64,000 nt of DNA from Panicum virgatum (taxonomy: Eukaryota > Streptophyta > Magnoliopsida > Poales > Poaceae). The position numbers and the translations under genes are program-made. The notes under the pieces were generated by a model. The model saw only the letters and a list, made by a program, of their open reading frames with translations. It had not been told where the DNA came from and searched no databases. This document shows, in pieces, positions 1 to 10,200 of the stretch (position 1 is its first letter; each line of letters opens with the position of its first letter). The DNA lies in contig NC_053153.1 of the NCBI RefSeq assembly GCF_016808335.1, positions 17,371,033-17,435,032 on the forward strand. Direction: 5' to 3'.

Positions 1-242
1 ACCGGGGCTTGACTTGCGTCTGCTGCTCAGTACTAGGGTGAGATGGGCCTTGGGCCGACTCCTCGCGACCCTCCTGTTGCGGGGCTTGCCCCTGCGGCTC
101 CTGTGGCTCCGCAACCACCTCGTACACGACTCCTTCAGCGGCGGCGTCTACACATATGCATATGATATGAGAATGTATGCAACATAATTTGAAACTTTGA
201 AATAAACCTTAACCGAGTACCAATACTGCTACCCGAACAACC

Positions 243-345
243 CGACGTTCAAAATCCTGCAAAACCCAGAATAACCGGATTAATACCCGGAATATCCGGA
301 ATTTCCGGAGTATCCGGATTAATACCCAGAGTATCCGGGTTTGGC
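243..345. repeat. CCGGA-rich short tandem cluster 1
   Basis: Several imperfect copies of 'tatccggattaatacccgg' and 'aatttccggag' lie side by side. A second cluster of the same words lies about 430 bp to the right, inside the same putative LTR. Confidence 0.7.
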
Positions 346-756
346 ACAACTTTCGCCCCCAAAACTGAAACTTTGATTGAGGCAAAACCAACCCACAAAA
401 TTTGAAACCCTTCTAGACCCTAGTAAAGTGATTCATAAGAAGATGATTGACCCAAAGGAAATCGCTTAACACATCCTAAAACGATCAAACCACTTAGCCC
501 TAGCTTGGGTACCTTGAGGAAGCTTCCCTTGCAAGAAAAACTCGAAAATGAAACCACCCCAAGGTGGAATACCTGGAGAAGATGATTCCCCACGTCGATT
601 TGAGCTTCTTTGGCCTTGGAAATGGATTGGGAGGGAAGGATTTGGAGTTTAGGGCTAAGGAGAGAGGAAGAGCTCGTGGAGAGAGTGAGGAGGAGTGAAA
701 AACGGAGTAATAACGTTTGGGAACAGTCACCAAACCCAAAACACGTGATATACCAC

Positions 757-862
757 TCCAGGTCCGGAGTATCCGGGTTAATCCGGAGTTTCCGGTTTAA
801 TACCCGGAGTATCCGGATATTTCCGGAAGTTCCGGGTACAAATTCCGGAGGTTCCGGTTTTC
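757..862. repeat. CCGGA-rich short tandem cluster 2
   Basis: This is the second cluster of the same words (for example 'ggagtatccgggttaatccg'). Two such clusters in one LTR could be enhancer-like U3 repeats; that role is inferred only. Confidence 0.7.
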
Positions 863-978
863 CGCAGACTCCAGAAAATGAAACTGAGTTTGAGCAGAGT
901 TTTCGACTTGATTTTGCGACGGATTAACTCAGGTCACTAATTAATCAGTTAAGCCCAATTTTTAACACTCGGTGTTAC

Positions 979-2640
979 AGGCACCGGGAGTTGGAGGCAC
1001 CAGGAACATCAAATCTCTTCCATGGGGGCATCCGGGCCAGGTGTTCTTCTTCAGCCAGCATAGAGACCAGTTCATCATCATTAGCTCGACATTTCCTGCC
1101 GTGTGGCAACCCTCGCCTCGTCCTTAGAGTGTGCTGGGTGGCACAACGCATCGGTTGCTGGTACATTGGAAACACAATGCCCGGTGCCCCCGCACACTGC
1201 CGACATCAAGTCTCTTGCGAGCGTCCATAACACGTCATCACCATGCTTTTCGGATCTGCTTGAATCGGAAGTGTACTGATCCTTTGAGTGCACGTCTGGA
1301 TGCAAAGAGTGCTTGCATGCATCTCTTCACATATCAGGAAGGGTGGGAAAATCACGTAGGGATTTATCTGATTTAACATGTATTTTTTTACCTTTTGTCC
1401 ATGCATTTCTACAGCCATGCAGTAGCACTGTATTATTTTGTTTTTTAAAAAGGAGTAATTTAAACCTCCTTTATAAGGCATAGGTTCATTTTTCCAACTA
1501 TGAAATAAACCATCTAAAACATAACTCTGCCTTAACGCTCACGACACTACTAAAAAAACTTAACTGAGGCGGGCAAAAATGATTAACAAAGACGGTTTTC
1601 GCAACCGCCTCAAACCAAACTTCACAGTAAATAGCATATTTTATGAGGCGGTTTTGTGCCCGCCTCAGTTAATAAAATAAAAATAATAAAAAAAGGAAAA
1701 ACTCGTGGCGAGCCCGCTGAGTCCATCATGGGCCCGCCAAGCCCATCTGAGCTGCCGGCGCCGCTCGCCGCCGCGCTGCCGCCGAGCACGAGTGGAGCGA
1801 GCGGATCTAAGCGGAGCAAGGGGCGGCAGCAATGGAGGGAGCGGATCTGAGTGGAGGGAGGGAGAGAGAGATTGAAGTTAGGGTTTGGCTCGGGTATATG
1901 GGTTTTATTAGGCTCGGTCCATTAACTGAAGCGAGGTTTATAAGAAAACCATTTTTGAAAATAGGAGTATTAACAGAGGCGGTCATCGTAAAGGTGACCG
2001 TCTCTGTTAATCGATTTTGCGAGGCAGTTTTTTAACCGCCTCAGTTAAAAAGAAATGACCGCCTCAGTTAATAGCATTAACTGAGACAGTTATTTTTTAT
2101 GCCCGCCTTAGAGGTGCTAAAAAAGGGTTGTAGTAAATTATTTTTTTGTAGTAATGCGACCAAAAGAAAAATGCTGCCACAAAATCTAATTGTGTTTGGC
2201 TGATGCATCAGACCATCTCTTGAGTCCACGTCACAAAATCTGAAAAACAGAAGTGCTTATTAGTGAAGCGGACCAATCAACCACAAAACCTCTTCCGTCT
2301 CTCTTTCTCCTATCTTCTGCACCTTGCCAATAGTTTATTAGGAAACATATACAACCATATCAACAAGTTGAATGAGATTAGTGTGAGGTACTGGTCACTT
2401 TAGACTTCAAGTGTGAGCTGCATTGTGTTGGGCTATTTTGAGATGCCGTAATAATTTTATTTTTAACAAAACCAACTATTCATCATTTATGCAGGCTGTT
2501 TTCAGAGAGACCTACCAGTTGCGCTTATGAGCGCAACTGCAGCATAAAGATACGATAAAGGTGATGTTTCGAAGGGCGAATCTTGCAATGGAGGTTGTCA
2601 CGTTGGAGATAGCCAATCATGAGTGGAAGCATAACCTTAA
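979..2640 (+). repeat. Array unit, A module and interior (copy 1), interrupted by a small CACTA
   Basis: It starts with 'gggagttggaggcaccagg' and continues through 'catcaaatctcttcc' and 'gctgatgcatcag'. The same words occur in the same order at 23834-24650. The copy is interrupted by the 612-bp CACTA at 1545-2156; the 24.37-kb copy lacks that insertion. No reading frame is shared between copies, so it is treated as non-coding. Function unknown. Confidence 0.7.
1545..2156. mobile_element. Non-autonomous CACTA element (612 bp) with perfect 3-bp TSD
   Basis: The left end is CACTACTAAAAAAAC and the right end is TTTTTTTGTAGTAATG, which are inverted relatives. Subterminal GAGGCGG/CCGCCTCAGTTAA motifs occur in both orientations near both ends. 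The flanking trinucleotide CGA is present at 1542-1544 and 2157-2159. No transposase is encoded. The outermost right base pattern (TAATG instead of TAGTG) has one change from the canonical terminus. Confidence 0.88.
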
Positions 2641-2799
2641 AATTGGTTTAGATCATTTTCCCTTTGTTCACTCCACCAGGTAGCCAATAAGCGACTATGT
2701 TTTGTAATAATCATTTGGCTGTGTATACTTTGTAGAAGCGGGAATTCATTTCTATTATCTAAAAAAAGTGAGAGAAAAGCAACTGTATAAGACAGAGCA

Positions 2800-3490
2800 A
2801 GGACTGTCTTCATGTTCATTTATTTGTTTCATTCATTACGAGTGATTTCATGGTACAAGGAGTGATGCTGCAAACAATAACAATGCGCCTCATGGAGTTC
2901 CATGAATCAGTTTCTCACTTGTATGCGCAACCAATGCAACACTGTTGTTCTCTTAGCAACATCTATATATATCCTTCCTCTTCCTCTGGTGATCACCGGT
3001 GACCATGGGGTGGAATTCGGTGACCATGGGGTGGAATTCGGGGAAGGAAAGGTAGTCAATAGCATGCACCAGCAAAAGTTCCCACAGAAAATAGGAATCA
3101 GAGACACCGGGAGCATCAAAGGTCCCCAACCTTGTTTAGTTCGCAAATAGGAGGTTGACGAACAACATGTCGCAAGCACCAACAACGACTATCTTCGACG
3201 TCATAGTGCGCCGCCGAAAAACTTCCTCCGGATCAGGGGAGTCATTGCCGCAACCATACATGCTCTATCTCCATTCTCGATCAGTCGCGCAAGCAATTCT
3301 CGACCATTCGCACAAGCCGAGGTCGATCGGGCGAGGTCACCGCCAGATCCGCGTGCATAGCCACACGCACCCACTCTCCAGCATCCACTCTTCCCCGCTA
3401 GCAATGGCGACTGGTGCCGCGCTCCACCAGCCATGCGTGCTCAAGAGCATACCATGGCGTCAGGACTCGGGATCGGGAATTTCCGGGTCG
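2800..3490 (+). repeat. Array unit, B module (copy 1)
   Basis: Words shared with 28.56-28.9 kb and 33.8-34.2 kb include 'cagtttctcacttgtatgcg', 'ggtgaccatgggg', 'gaaaggtag', 'ggaatcagagacaccgggag' and 'gttcgcaaatagga'. A 20-bp piece (gtgaccatggggtggaattcg) is tandemly doubled at about 3000-3040. The open frames here are not conserved in other copies. Confidence 0.7.
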
Positions 3491-3850
3491 TGAGTTGCCT
3501 TCGATGGGGTAGAGACGAGTGCGGCTTTCTGAAACCCGCTACAATTCAATCAACGTGTGGATTCAATTTTAAAAATGGAATTTTTAATTAATTGAGAAAT
3601 TAATAAACCAAGTAGGCTGAAGGATCAGACCTGGAATCTCTGGTTCCATAGACCATCGCTAGTCATTGGGCCACGGCATCATTTGTTTCCTTCTCTCCAT
3701 ACGTTGCCTTTGTCAGCTCTGGCAAAAAGAATACAGAAGATGCTACGAGTGTAAGCAGTAAAGCAGGGCCACAATGTTGTTCTCACGACTTATATTTAAG
3801 TGAGCACTATATTATATAGGGACAGAGGCATCGCCTGTCCGAGCCCACTT
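3491..3850. other. Unassigned spacer
   Basis: AT-rich sequence between array module B and the LINE fragment. I see no gene or repeat structure that I can name. Confidence 0.6.
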
Positions 3851-4270
3851 TTTTCTCTAGTATTTTTTTTCGCGACCGTGTCTAAGTACGTATTTCATTA
3901 AGAGGAGAAAGAGAAAATACAGCAGGTTCAAAGGAACTCGCGATGGCGAGCTCCTTTAACCAAGTCGTGGTCCAAAGCGCTATTACATGCAACAAATTTT
4001 GCGACCTTAATCTAAGAGCATCTTGGAAAACTTCTGAAGATGCCTGAAACCAGCATAAGCCCAAGCCTTGCCTTCCTCAGTTATCCTCAGTACCAAATCA
4101 GAAGCTAGCATGTTAGAGTTTTGGAAGATGCGATTGTTCCTTTCTTTCCAAAGCAGCCAGACAACTAACACTAGCAGAGTGTCGAAAGCTTTTCTGTCGT
4201 CCGCGTGCACTTGCTTCCTTGACCATATCCAATCAGTAAACTTCAAGTGAGTTGACAACTCAGCGGCCAA
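3850..4270 (-). pseudogene. LINE (non-LTR retrotransposon) 3' end fragment
   Basis: Reading minus, 4270-4007 encodes an 87-residue piece containing LLWKERNNRIFQ, the conserved word near the C terminus of plant LINE reverse transcriptases, and then stops. It is followed by a ~130-bp 3' tail ending in an A-rich tract at about 3865-3875. The RT core and endonuclease are absent, as expected for a 5'-truncated insertion. I could not find a certain target-site duplication. Confidence 0.7.
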
Positions 4271-4324
4271 CCTAAACCAATTCTATCTGCGAAGTAAATT
4301 GGACCAAACCTCCTGGACATAAAC

Positions 4325-4949
4325 ACAGAGTATTTGACGAAAGCATCTGAACACAGAGCAAGGCACAAAATCTGCATGTTCACACACTTATCTCTATTGC
4401 ATTTATTCATTTGTATGATGAGTGAAGATTGTAGATTGCACTTTGTACAATTCATTGGTTGAATGTGGTTGAATGTGCATGTTCTGATTATCAGTCTCCC
4501 ATCTAGCTAGAACATGTGCATGTTCTGATGATCAGTCTCCCATCTAGCTAGAACATGCACACTTCATCTGGCTGCCTCATAAAACACACACGCACGCATG
4601 GGAACGGTACGACTCCATGGCCTCAGCTATCTGACCAAGTTATTGGGAGTTGGAGGCACCAGGAACATCAAAATCTCTCTTGGATGGCTACTTGGCTTCT
4701 CAACATGGAAATGGTACGACTCCATGGCCTCCTGCAGTAGAGGGTAGAGACAGAAGTCATGGCTACTTGGCTTGCTCAACATCGCTTGCACCATGGCAAT
4801 TGGCAACCAATCCTGAGATCGACTGGTGGCGTACGGTTGGCAAGTCCGCAAGCACGCCGGCCATCCTCATTGTTGCTCCTCGTGGGGTTTGGGAGATCTG
4901 GAAGAAACACGATGCGAGAGTTTTTCAGCTTCAAGCACTAAAGCACAGT
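4325..4949 (+). repeat. Array unit, A module (copy 2)
   Basis: The copy has the whole A word order: 'acaattcattggttgaatg', 'tctgatgatcagtctcccat', TATA-like 'ctcataaaacacacacgcac', 'ccatggcctcag', 'gggagttggaggcaccagg'. Parts are internally duplicated: the 'gtgcatgttctgat' segment at about 4474-4560 and the 'ggaaatggtacgactccatg' segment at about 4600 and 4708. It is cut on the right by the CACTA-like element at 4950. Confidence 0.7.
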
Positions 4950-6001
4950 CACTCGTCAAAAACGATTTTTAGGGGCGGCTGTGATACCCGCCTCTAGTTT
5001 TTGCAACTAAAAATCAGATTTGACCGACCCTCCCTACTAACTGGCTACCGCCACAAGCCCCTCTCCTATTGAGTTACAATTTTTTAACGAGATATGCACA
5101 CTTGCGTAAACCGGGATTCGAACCGCCAACCTCAAGACTCGCGCGTACATTCCTTATCACCACACTACACAGTCACTCGTGACTCTACAAGGTATGCTAT
5201 TATTTTATATTAATTTTGAAATTGATTTGTACGGGCGGGTGACGCCATCACCCGTCCCTACAAATCATTTGTAGGGGCAGGTGATGCCACCACCCGCGCC
5301 TAATTTTTTTTTCTATTTTATATGAAAATTTATTTAATTATTTACATATAGCAAATCAAATTAAAAATGTGAAACTTCTACACTATGGTTATTGTGAACA
5401 GTAGAAACATAAAAAATATGCTAAGAATATTTCAGTGTATATAAAGATTAAGATTGTGGAAACTTCAAATTATGACTTGAGTTATATGAGATACTATATA
5501 GTTATAGCTATTGGAGAACTTATATTATTTTTTTGGACTATTAGATGACCTTAAATGAAAAAGTTGTGAACTACAAAGTTTTAGATCTCATAATTCTCTA
5601 CAATTTGACTTCATCCAAGATCATAAAAAATAGTTATGATTTTTTTTTGCGTGGAACCATTTGTAGGTTCGGGCCATGCCATCACCCGCCCCTAAAAATA
5701 GATTTGTAGGAACGGGTGAGGCCATGACCCGCCCCTACAAATGCCACCGTTTTTAGAGGCTGTTCATGGCATCACCCGCCCCTAAAAATGCTCTTTTTTA
5801 GGGGCGAATGAAGCCATAAATCACCCCTAAAAGTGGTGCTCATTTTTAGGAGCGGGTGAGGGGGTAACACGCCCCTAAAAATATTTTTCTAGGGGCGGGT
5901 TGAATGCTACAGTAACCACATTCTATTTGTAGCAACGGGTGAAATTTTGGTCCGCTCTAAAAAAAATCGAAATGTTCCTACAAATCATTTTTATAGTAGT
6001 G
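4950..6001. mobile_element. CACTA-like non-autonomous element
   Basis: The left end is CACTCGTCAAAAACGATTT and the right end is the inverse of CACTACTATAAAAATGATTT. Many copies of 'ggggcgggtga' and its complement 'tcacccgcccc' fill the two halves in both orientations, like CACTA subterminal repeats. The flanking triplets (AGT left, ATG right) do not match, so the exact boundary or later mutation is uncertain. No transposase frame is present. Confidence 0.6.
5096..5176 (-). other. tRNA-like / Pol III box remnant inside the CACTA-like element
   Basis: On the minus strand there is a perfect B-box-like GGTTCGAATCC at 5114-5124. Upstream at the expected distance is 'tagtgtggtgataagg', resembling an A box. 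I could not fold a cloverleaf with a proper acceptor stem, so it is a degraded tRNA or SINE head, not a functional tRNA. Confidence 0.45.
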
Positions 6002-7800
6002 ATGAACAGAACCACTGTTGGCTAGGATTAACGAGGAGGCAGCGGCGTGCTGCTTGGCCGGTGCCAAGGGGCTTAGGCTTCTATCTTGCTCTTGGAGCTG
6101 CACCTGAGCTTTTTTGGTTTTATTTTTTTGCTTGCTTTAATTTTCTTTATCTATTTGTACATGTCTTTGTCCTGCCCTATCAATACATGCTGGTTCGACG
6201 GGGCACATTTATTTGGGCATGTTCACTGACGTTAATGGAACATCATCTTGCGATACAAATAACATGTCACTAGAGAGTGTCAACAAATTTGAGAGTTGAG
6301 CATACCATGTTGTTAAGGGGTTCATGGGTTGTAGCATGATGCTTTAATTTATATTATATATTTCTAAAGCATATAAAGTTTTCACCTAAATTTTTGGTTT
6401 GGTCCATCTCGTGTCGTTGATAGATGGGCCTTAGGACATCCTGTATGCGAGTTGGGCTAGATCTCAATCCATGACTCGATAACGTAGATCTCTACAAATT
6501 AACGCACGAACAACTATACTTATCCAATACTTATATCAACTTTGGCCATGCTCAGCTCGGAAAAAAAGCCAGACCAAGCCGCTGGTGCTGGTTTCTTTTG
6601 CCGAGATGAAGCACTATAGCTACAGTAACAAATAAGCCACCAGCGGTGGCTGATCAAGCCAGCCGAACAGGCTGTTTGTCCGTAGCTATGCACGAGCGTA
6701 TTTGCCTAGTAATAGGCTAACTAATTAGTGAGCTTAGAAAGCAAATCATTTTGTTTCATTTTTTATTTCGTGTGGTGGCAACCACTAGTCCACCATCAAT
6801 TTCCTTAGACAAGTCAAGGTCCTTATAAAATTTGAAGATCTTTTTTTTTCTCCTAATAATATGCTTATGCTAGGACAAGACGCTTGCCAGCCGGTAAAAA
6901 AAATAAAAGACCCAGCTAAAACTACGATTATGATTATTTACGAAAATTTTCACCACATTTGCTAATTTATTTTTCATAGAATAGTGTGTATAGAAGAAAA
7001 CTTTGTAAAATAAAAAACTACAACTGTTGTGTGTTCATGGGAGTGGATTGAGGGCCTCTCCTATCAGGTTTAGGCTTTTAGAATAACTATGTCAGAGATA
7101 CTCTGAATATCTTCAATTAGAGATAGAAAAAAAATTAGAACCGTGTCTCCATGCGAGATACTTGTTTATAGGGGTTGAGAAAAAGACTAATAGTAGTAAA
7201 ATTGGTTTAATGAGTCGTGGTAAAATTTGCACCTTACCGTGACTCAATAATATTCAAGGAGCAGACCGTTTTAGTTGGTGAGGAAGCAAATGTGGTGAAC
7301 ACTGAACAGAAGTGCGGAACATCCATGTGAGGATAATTACCGTGAATATCTTCAATAATATTCAACAGCTCCACAGCTTATAACAACTCCGCCATCCGCC
7401 AAAGAAATTACTGTGATAAGGGACTATTGCAGTTGTTCTCTGTGAGCGGTTCATTATGCGACAAACGCACTGTAATAATTAGATTAATAACTCAGTCGGC
7501 TTAAGCCATTTTTTTGTGACAAAAAATGTTTTCTACTCAAACTAGTTCACATCGATAGTTCTTGCCATTCTTTGCGCAAATTGCACACCTACAGTGAGGA
7601 AGGGACCGTGCATGTTGTGTTAGCCTGATAGGTGGGATGTAGGAACACCTTATGCTATGGCCTATGGGAACACTTCCTTATAAATCCATCCCCTAGAAGT
7701 TCTATCTCAGCTCAGTTACTCCTTTTGATCTATGTGAGGCACTTGTCATTTTAGAAAGTAGGCTGTGTGCAGTCGCATAGGCTGGGGCTCATTCCTTTTT
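6002..7800. other. Unassigned AT-rich intergenic sequence
   Basis: I see no supported coding region. Open frames (for example near 5950-6270) are short, biased and start inside transposon sequence. The stretch at 7600-7800 begins to resemble the flank of the next array unit. Confidence 0.6.
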
Positions 7801-8023
7801 CTAGGAAAAAAAGGAGTGATGTTGCAGATTGTAATGTGCCTCAATGATCGATAGTTTCAATCAATTTGTCACTTAGGAGTCCATGGCGCGAATTAGCAAA
7901 GTTCCCAAAGAAAAGAGGAATTGGAGACACCGGGAACAGTGAAGAACTCCCATCTTCTATCCCAAGCACTAACGTCGAACGGTAGGAAATAGGGGGTTGA
8001 GGAACAACGTCTAGCCCGAGCCA

Positions 8024-8971
8024 CAATCCTCGTATGGCAGGACCTTTGGAATGGACAAGTCCCACAGCTTGTCTTTCCTGAGCTCTTCTCCTTTGCAATC
8101 AACCGGGTAATATCGATCAGCAATATCATGAATAGCCCTCTCACAAAACACTTCCACCTACCATTATCAGTACAAGCTCACAATCTGTTCCTTCAGCTAA
8201 GTCAGATTTTGCAAAATTTAAATCTCTCAGATGATCAGGACCAGTGGGTCTATATTTGGGGAAGTCGGATTTTCTCTGTTAGTAAAGCATACAAAGCACT
8301 TATTGGACATAGGCAAATTCATCCAATCTATAACTGGATCTGGAAATCAAGATGCCAAATGAAGCACAAGGTCTTCTTCTGGCTGCTACTCAAGGATAGG
8401 CTCAGTACAAGAGATCTTCTTCAGAGAAACATGGTCTTGGAATCATACACCTGCGAAATGTGCATCTTACAGAAAAGAGAGACAGTTGCTCACTTGTTTT
8501 GTAGATGTAATTTTGCTAGGGCTTGCTAGGAATCCATCGGCATTTCATTTGTTAGAACCAGAACCCCTCTTCAAATCTTCAACAACATAAAGAACCAGCT
8601 ACAGGTATCCTTTTTTATGGAGATCATCATTGTTATGGCATCGTGTATTTGGAAAGAAAGGAATGATTGGCTCTTCCAGGGTATTGATCCTTCAGTTCAA
8701 AGTTGCAGGGCACACTTCTTCAAGGAGTTCAATTTTGTCATTCTCAGATCAAGTAGCTCTTGTTCCCTGGCTATGCAGAACTGGCTCAACTCTTTGTAAC
8801 CCATGGGTTTTATTTTTGTTTTCCTCTTGCTTAGTCTGATTTCCTCCCTTTTCCTCCCTTTCTTTTTTTCCCTTTACACCCTCTCTTTGCTGCTTCCTTT
8901 GTAATCTTAAAACCTTTTATAATTTTATTTATTTTCTGTAGGGGCTTGCCCCTCCAGTTTCATAAAAAAAT
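8024..8971 (+). mobile_element. 5'-truncated LINE insertion with 15-bp TSD
   Basis: The same 15 bases GTCTAGCCCGAGCCA flank the insert at 8009-8023 and 8972-8986. The 3' end is a short A tract (cataaaaaaa) directly before the right copy. The insert carries the C-terminal part of a plant LINE reverse transcriptase. Related array sequence at about 33.07 kb runs through this site without the LINE. These are the hallmarks of target-primed reverse transcription. Confidence 0.92.
8027..8799 (+). pseudogene. LINE reverse transcriptase C-terminal region (zf-RVT domain)
   Basis: One frame runs from the 5' truncation to the stop at 8799, broken once by TAG at 8527-8529. Visible motifs are the zf-RVT zinc-binding region (WKSRCQMKHKVFFWLLLKDR, then CEMC and a downstream HLFCRC giving the Cys/His set) and the terminal WKERNDW word. 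The position of the TAG is usually a Trp in this family, so it looks like a single nonsense mutation (TGG to TAG). The catalytic RT core and endonuclease are lost by 5' truncation. Confidence 0.85.
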
Positions 8972-9634
8972 GTCTAGCCCGAGCCAAGGACCATCTCGGA
9001 CACTGCGTGCAACCAATGCTTGCCTTAGGAGGAGGGGATCAATGCCCCCAGTGAGTAAGCAACATCAAGTGAAAATGGTTCTGTGACGATTGATACACAG
9101 ATAAACAATGGCAGGCAGGGTGGGCCCAAAGAGGTGGTGGATGGCGAGGCCAAGGCATTCACACTGATGAATCAGAAGTTCAGAACTCTCGGTGATGGCA
9201 CTTTCTAACAGTTGGTGACACTAAGTACCTCCATCAAGTTTATATAGGAGTCATTCTTCCATATTTGCTAGTCGATGCCTTTGTTATAAATCCAGTGATC
9301 TTTCCAGATTGTCCATCTAAGATTAGAGTTTGTCAAGCAGCTGGTCTTTTTGCAGTTCATTAGCCTATGAACAACATAACAATGGAGACAGGCGACACCA
9401 TTGTTGGTTACTCAATTTGCCAATAGTCGTTATCTCGATCAGCACTGAAGGCAGAAATGAATGTACCATTAATATATGGTGGAAAATATTTCAGTACCCT
9501 TTAGTCTTGTTTGTATGATACAAGTTAATTAAGAAAATTCATACATGAATCCTTTTAAAAGGATAACATAGTTGCCAATGCAAAGTACAGTTATCCCACC
9601 AAAATAACATCTGGTCCAAGCGCAATTGTTTACA

Positions 9635-9651
9635 CCCCCCCCCCCCCCCCC
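9635..9651. repeat. Poly-C tract (C17)
   Basis: Seventeen consecutive C residues. Such tracts are unstable and prone to length error in sequencing. Confidence 0.9.
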
Positions 9652-9654
9652 GCG

Positions 9655-10200
9655 GTATTTGATGAAAGCATCTGAACAATGGAGCGGGCAAGGTTCGGTA
9701 CATTATGAGTGATTCGTTAGGACCCGCACTGATCAATGCACTTTGTACAGATTCAGTGGTTAATGCTGCTGATTGTAGTGCTGCTGAATGTGTGTGTTTT
9801 GATCAGTCTCCCATCTATATATGCACACTTCATCCCGCGGTCTCATAAATAAAACACACATATATCACTCAAGTGGTTAATAGTAACCATGAGATGAGAT
9901 GGGAGATCTAGGAGGCGTGCTAATAGAAGTACCAGTCCATGGCCTCAGCTCTCTTACCAAGTAACCGGGGGTTAGGAGCCACCAGGAACACCAAGGCTCA
10001 TTGAGGGGGCCATCCGTGCTACGAGACCTTGAAGGACCGCTCGGACAATTTCATGGCAAGCTCAGTATCTTGCTGCGTGGCAACCCTGACGATATCCTTG
10101 ATGTCTACTGTAATATCCTTGATGTCTACTGTAACGTCCAAGGCAGGTCGTACCGGCAAATCCGGAGGCCTTGTGCGAAATCATGAATTGGGGCCCTAGT
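9655..10200 (+). repeat. Array unit, A module (copy 3)
   Basis: Shared words are 'gatgaaagcatctgaacaa', 'gatcagtctcccatctatat', 'ctcataaataaaacacacat', 'ccatggcctcagctctctta' and 'gccaccaggaacaccaagg'. The right part (10000-10200) has no clear match in the other copies. Confidence 0.68.
10092..10133. repeat. 21-bp perfect tandem duplication
   Basis: ATATCCTTGATGTCTACTGTA occurs twice in immediate succession. Confidence 0.95.

Larger units (their letters stand above)
1..978. mobile_element. Right-hand end of an LTR retroelement (probable LTR terminus)
   Basis: No open gene is seen. The stretch ends in CGGTGTTACA at about 978, the usual 3' terminus of many grass gypsy LTRs (TGT...ACA). The next bases, from about 979, belong to an A-type unit of the local array. 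The interior has two clusters of CCGGA/TATCCGG short repeats. The left end lies outside the window, so LTR length, family and target-site duplication cannot be checked. Calling it an LTR is an inference from the terminus and the abrupt junction. Confidence 0.45.
7801..9540 (+). repeat. Array unit, B module (copy 2), split by a LINE
   Basis: 'gaggaattggagacaccggg' and 'gggggttgaggaacaac' match other B modules. After the LINE (8024-8971) the unit resumes with 'aggaccatctcggacac'. It continues to 'cctccatcaagtttat', 'tgtccatctaagattagag' and 'caggcgacaccatt', which recur at 33.3-33.5 and 34.3-34.6 kb. Confidence 0.72.

Noticed and set aside
3155..3493. 112-residue plus frame in a B module
   Set aside because: Other B modules do not keep the frame despite similar DNA, so it is not under coding constraint.
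5096..5176. Functional tRNA gene
   Set aside because: The B box is good but no acceptor or anticodon stem could be drawn.
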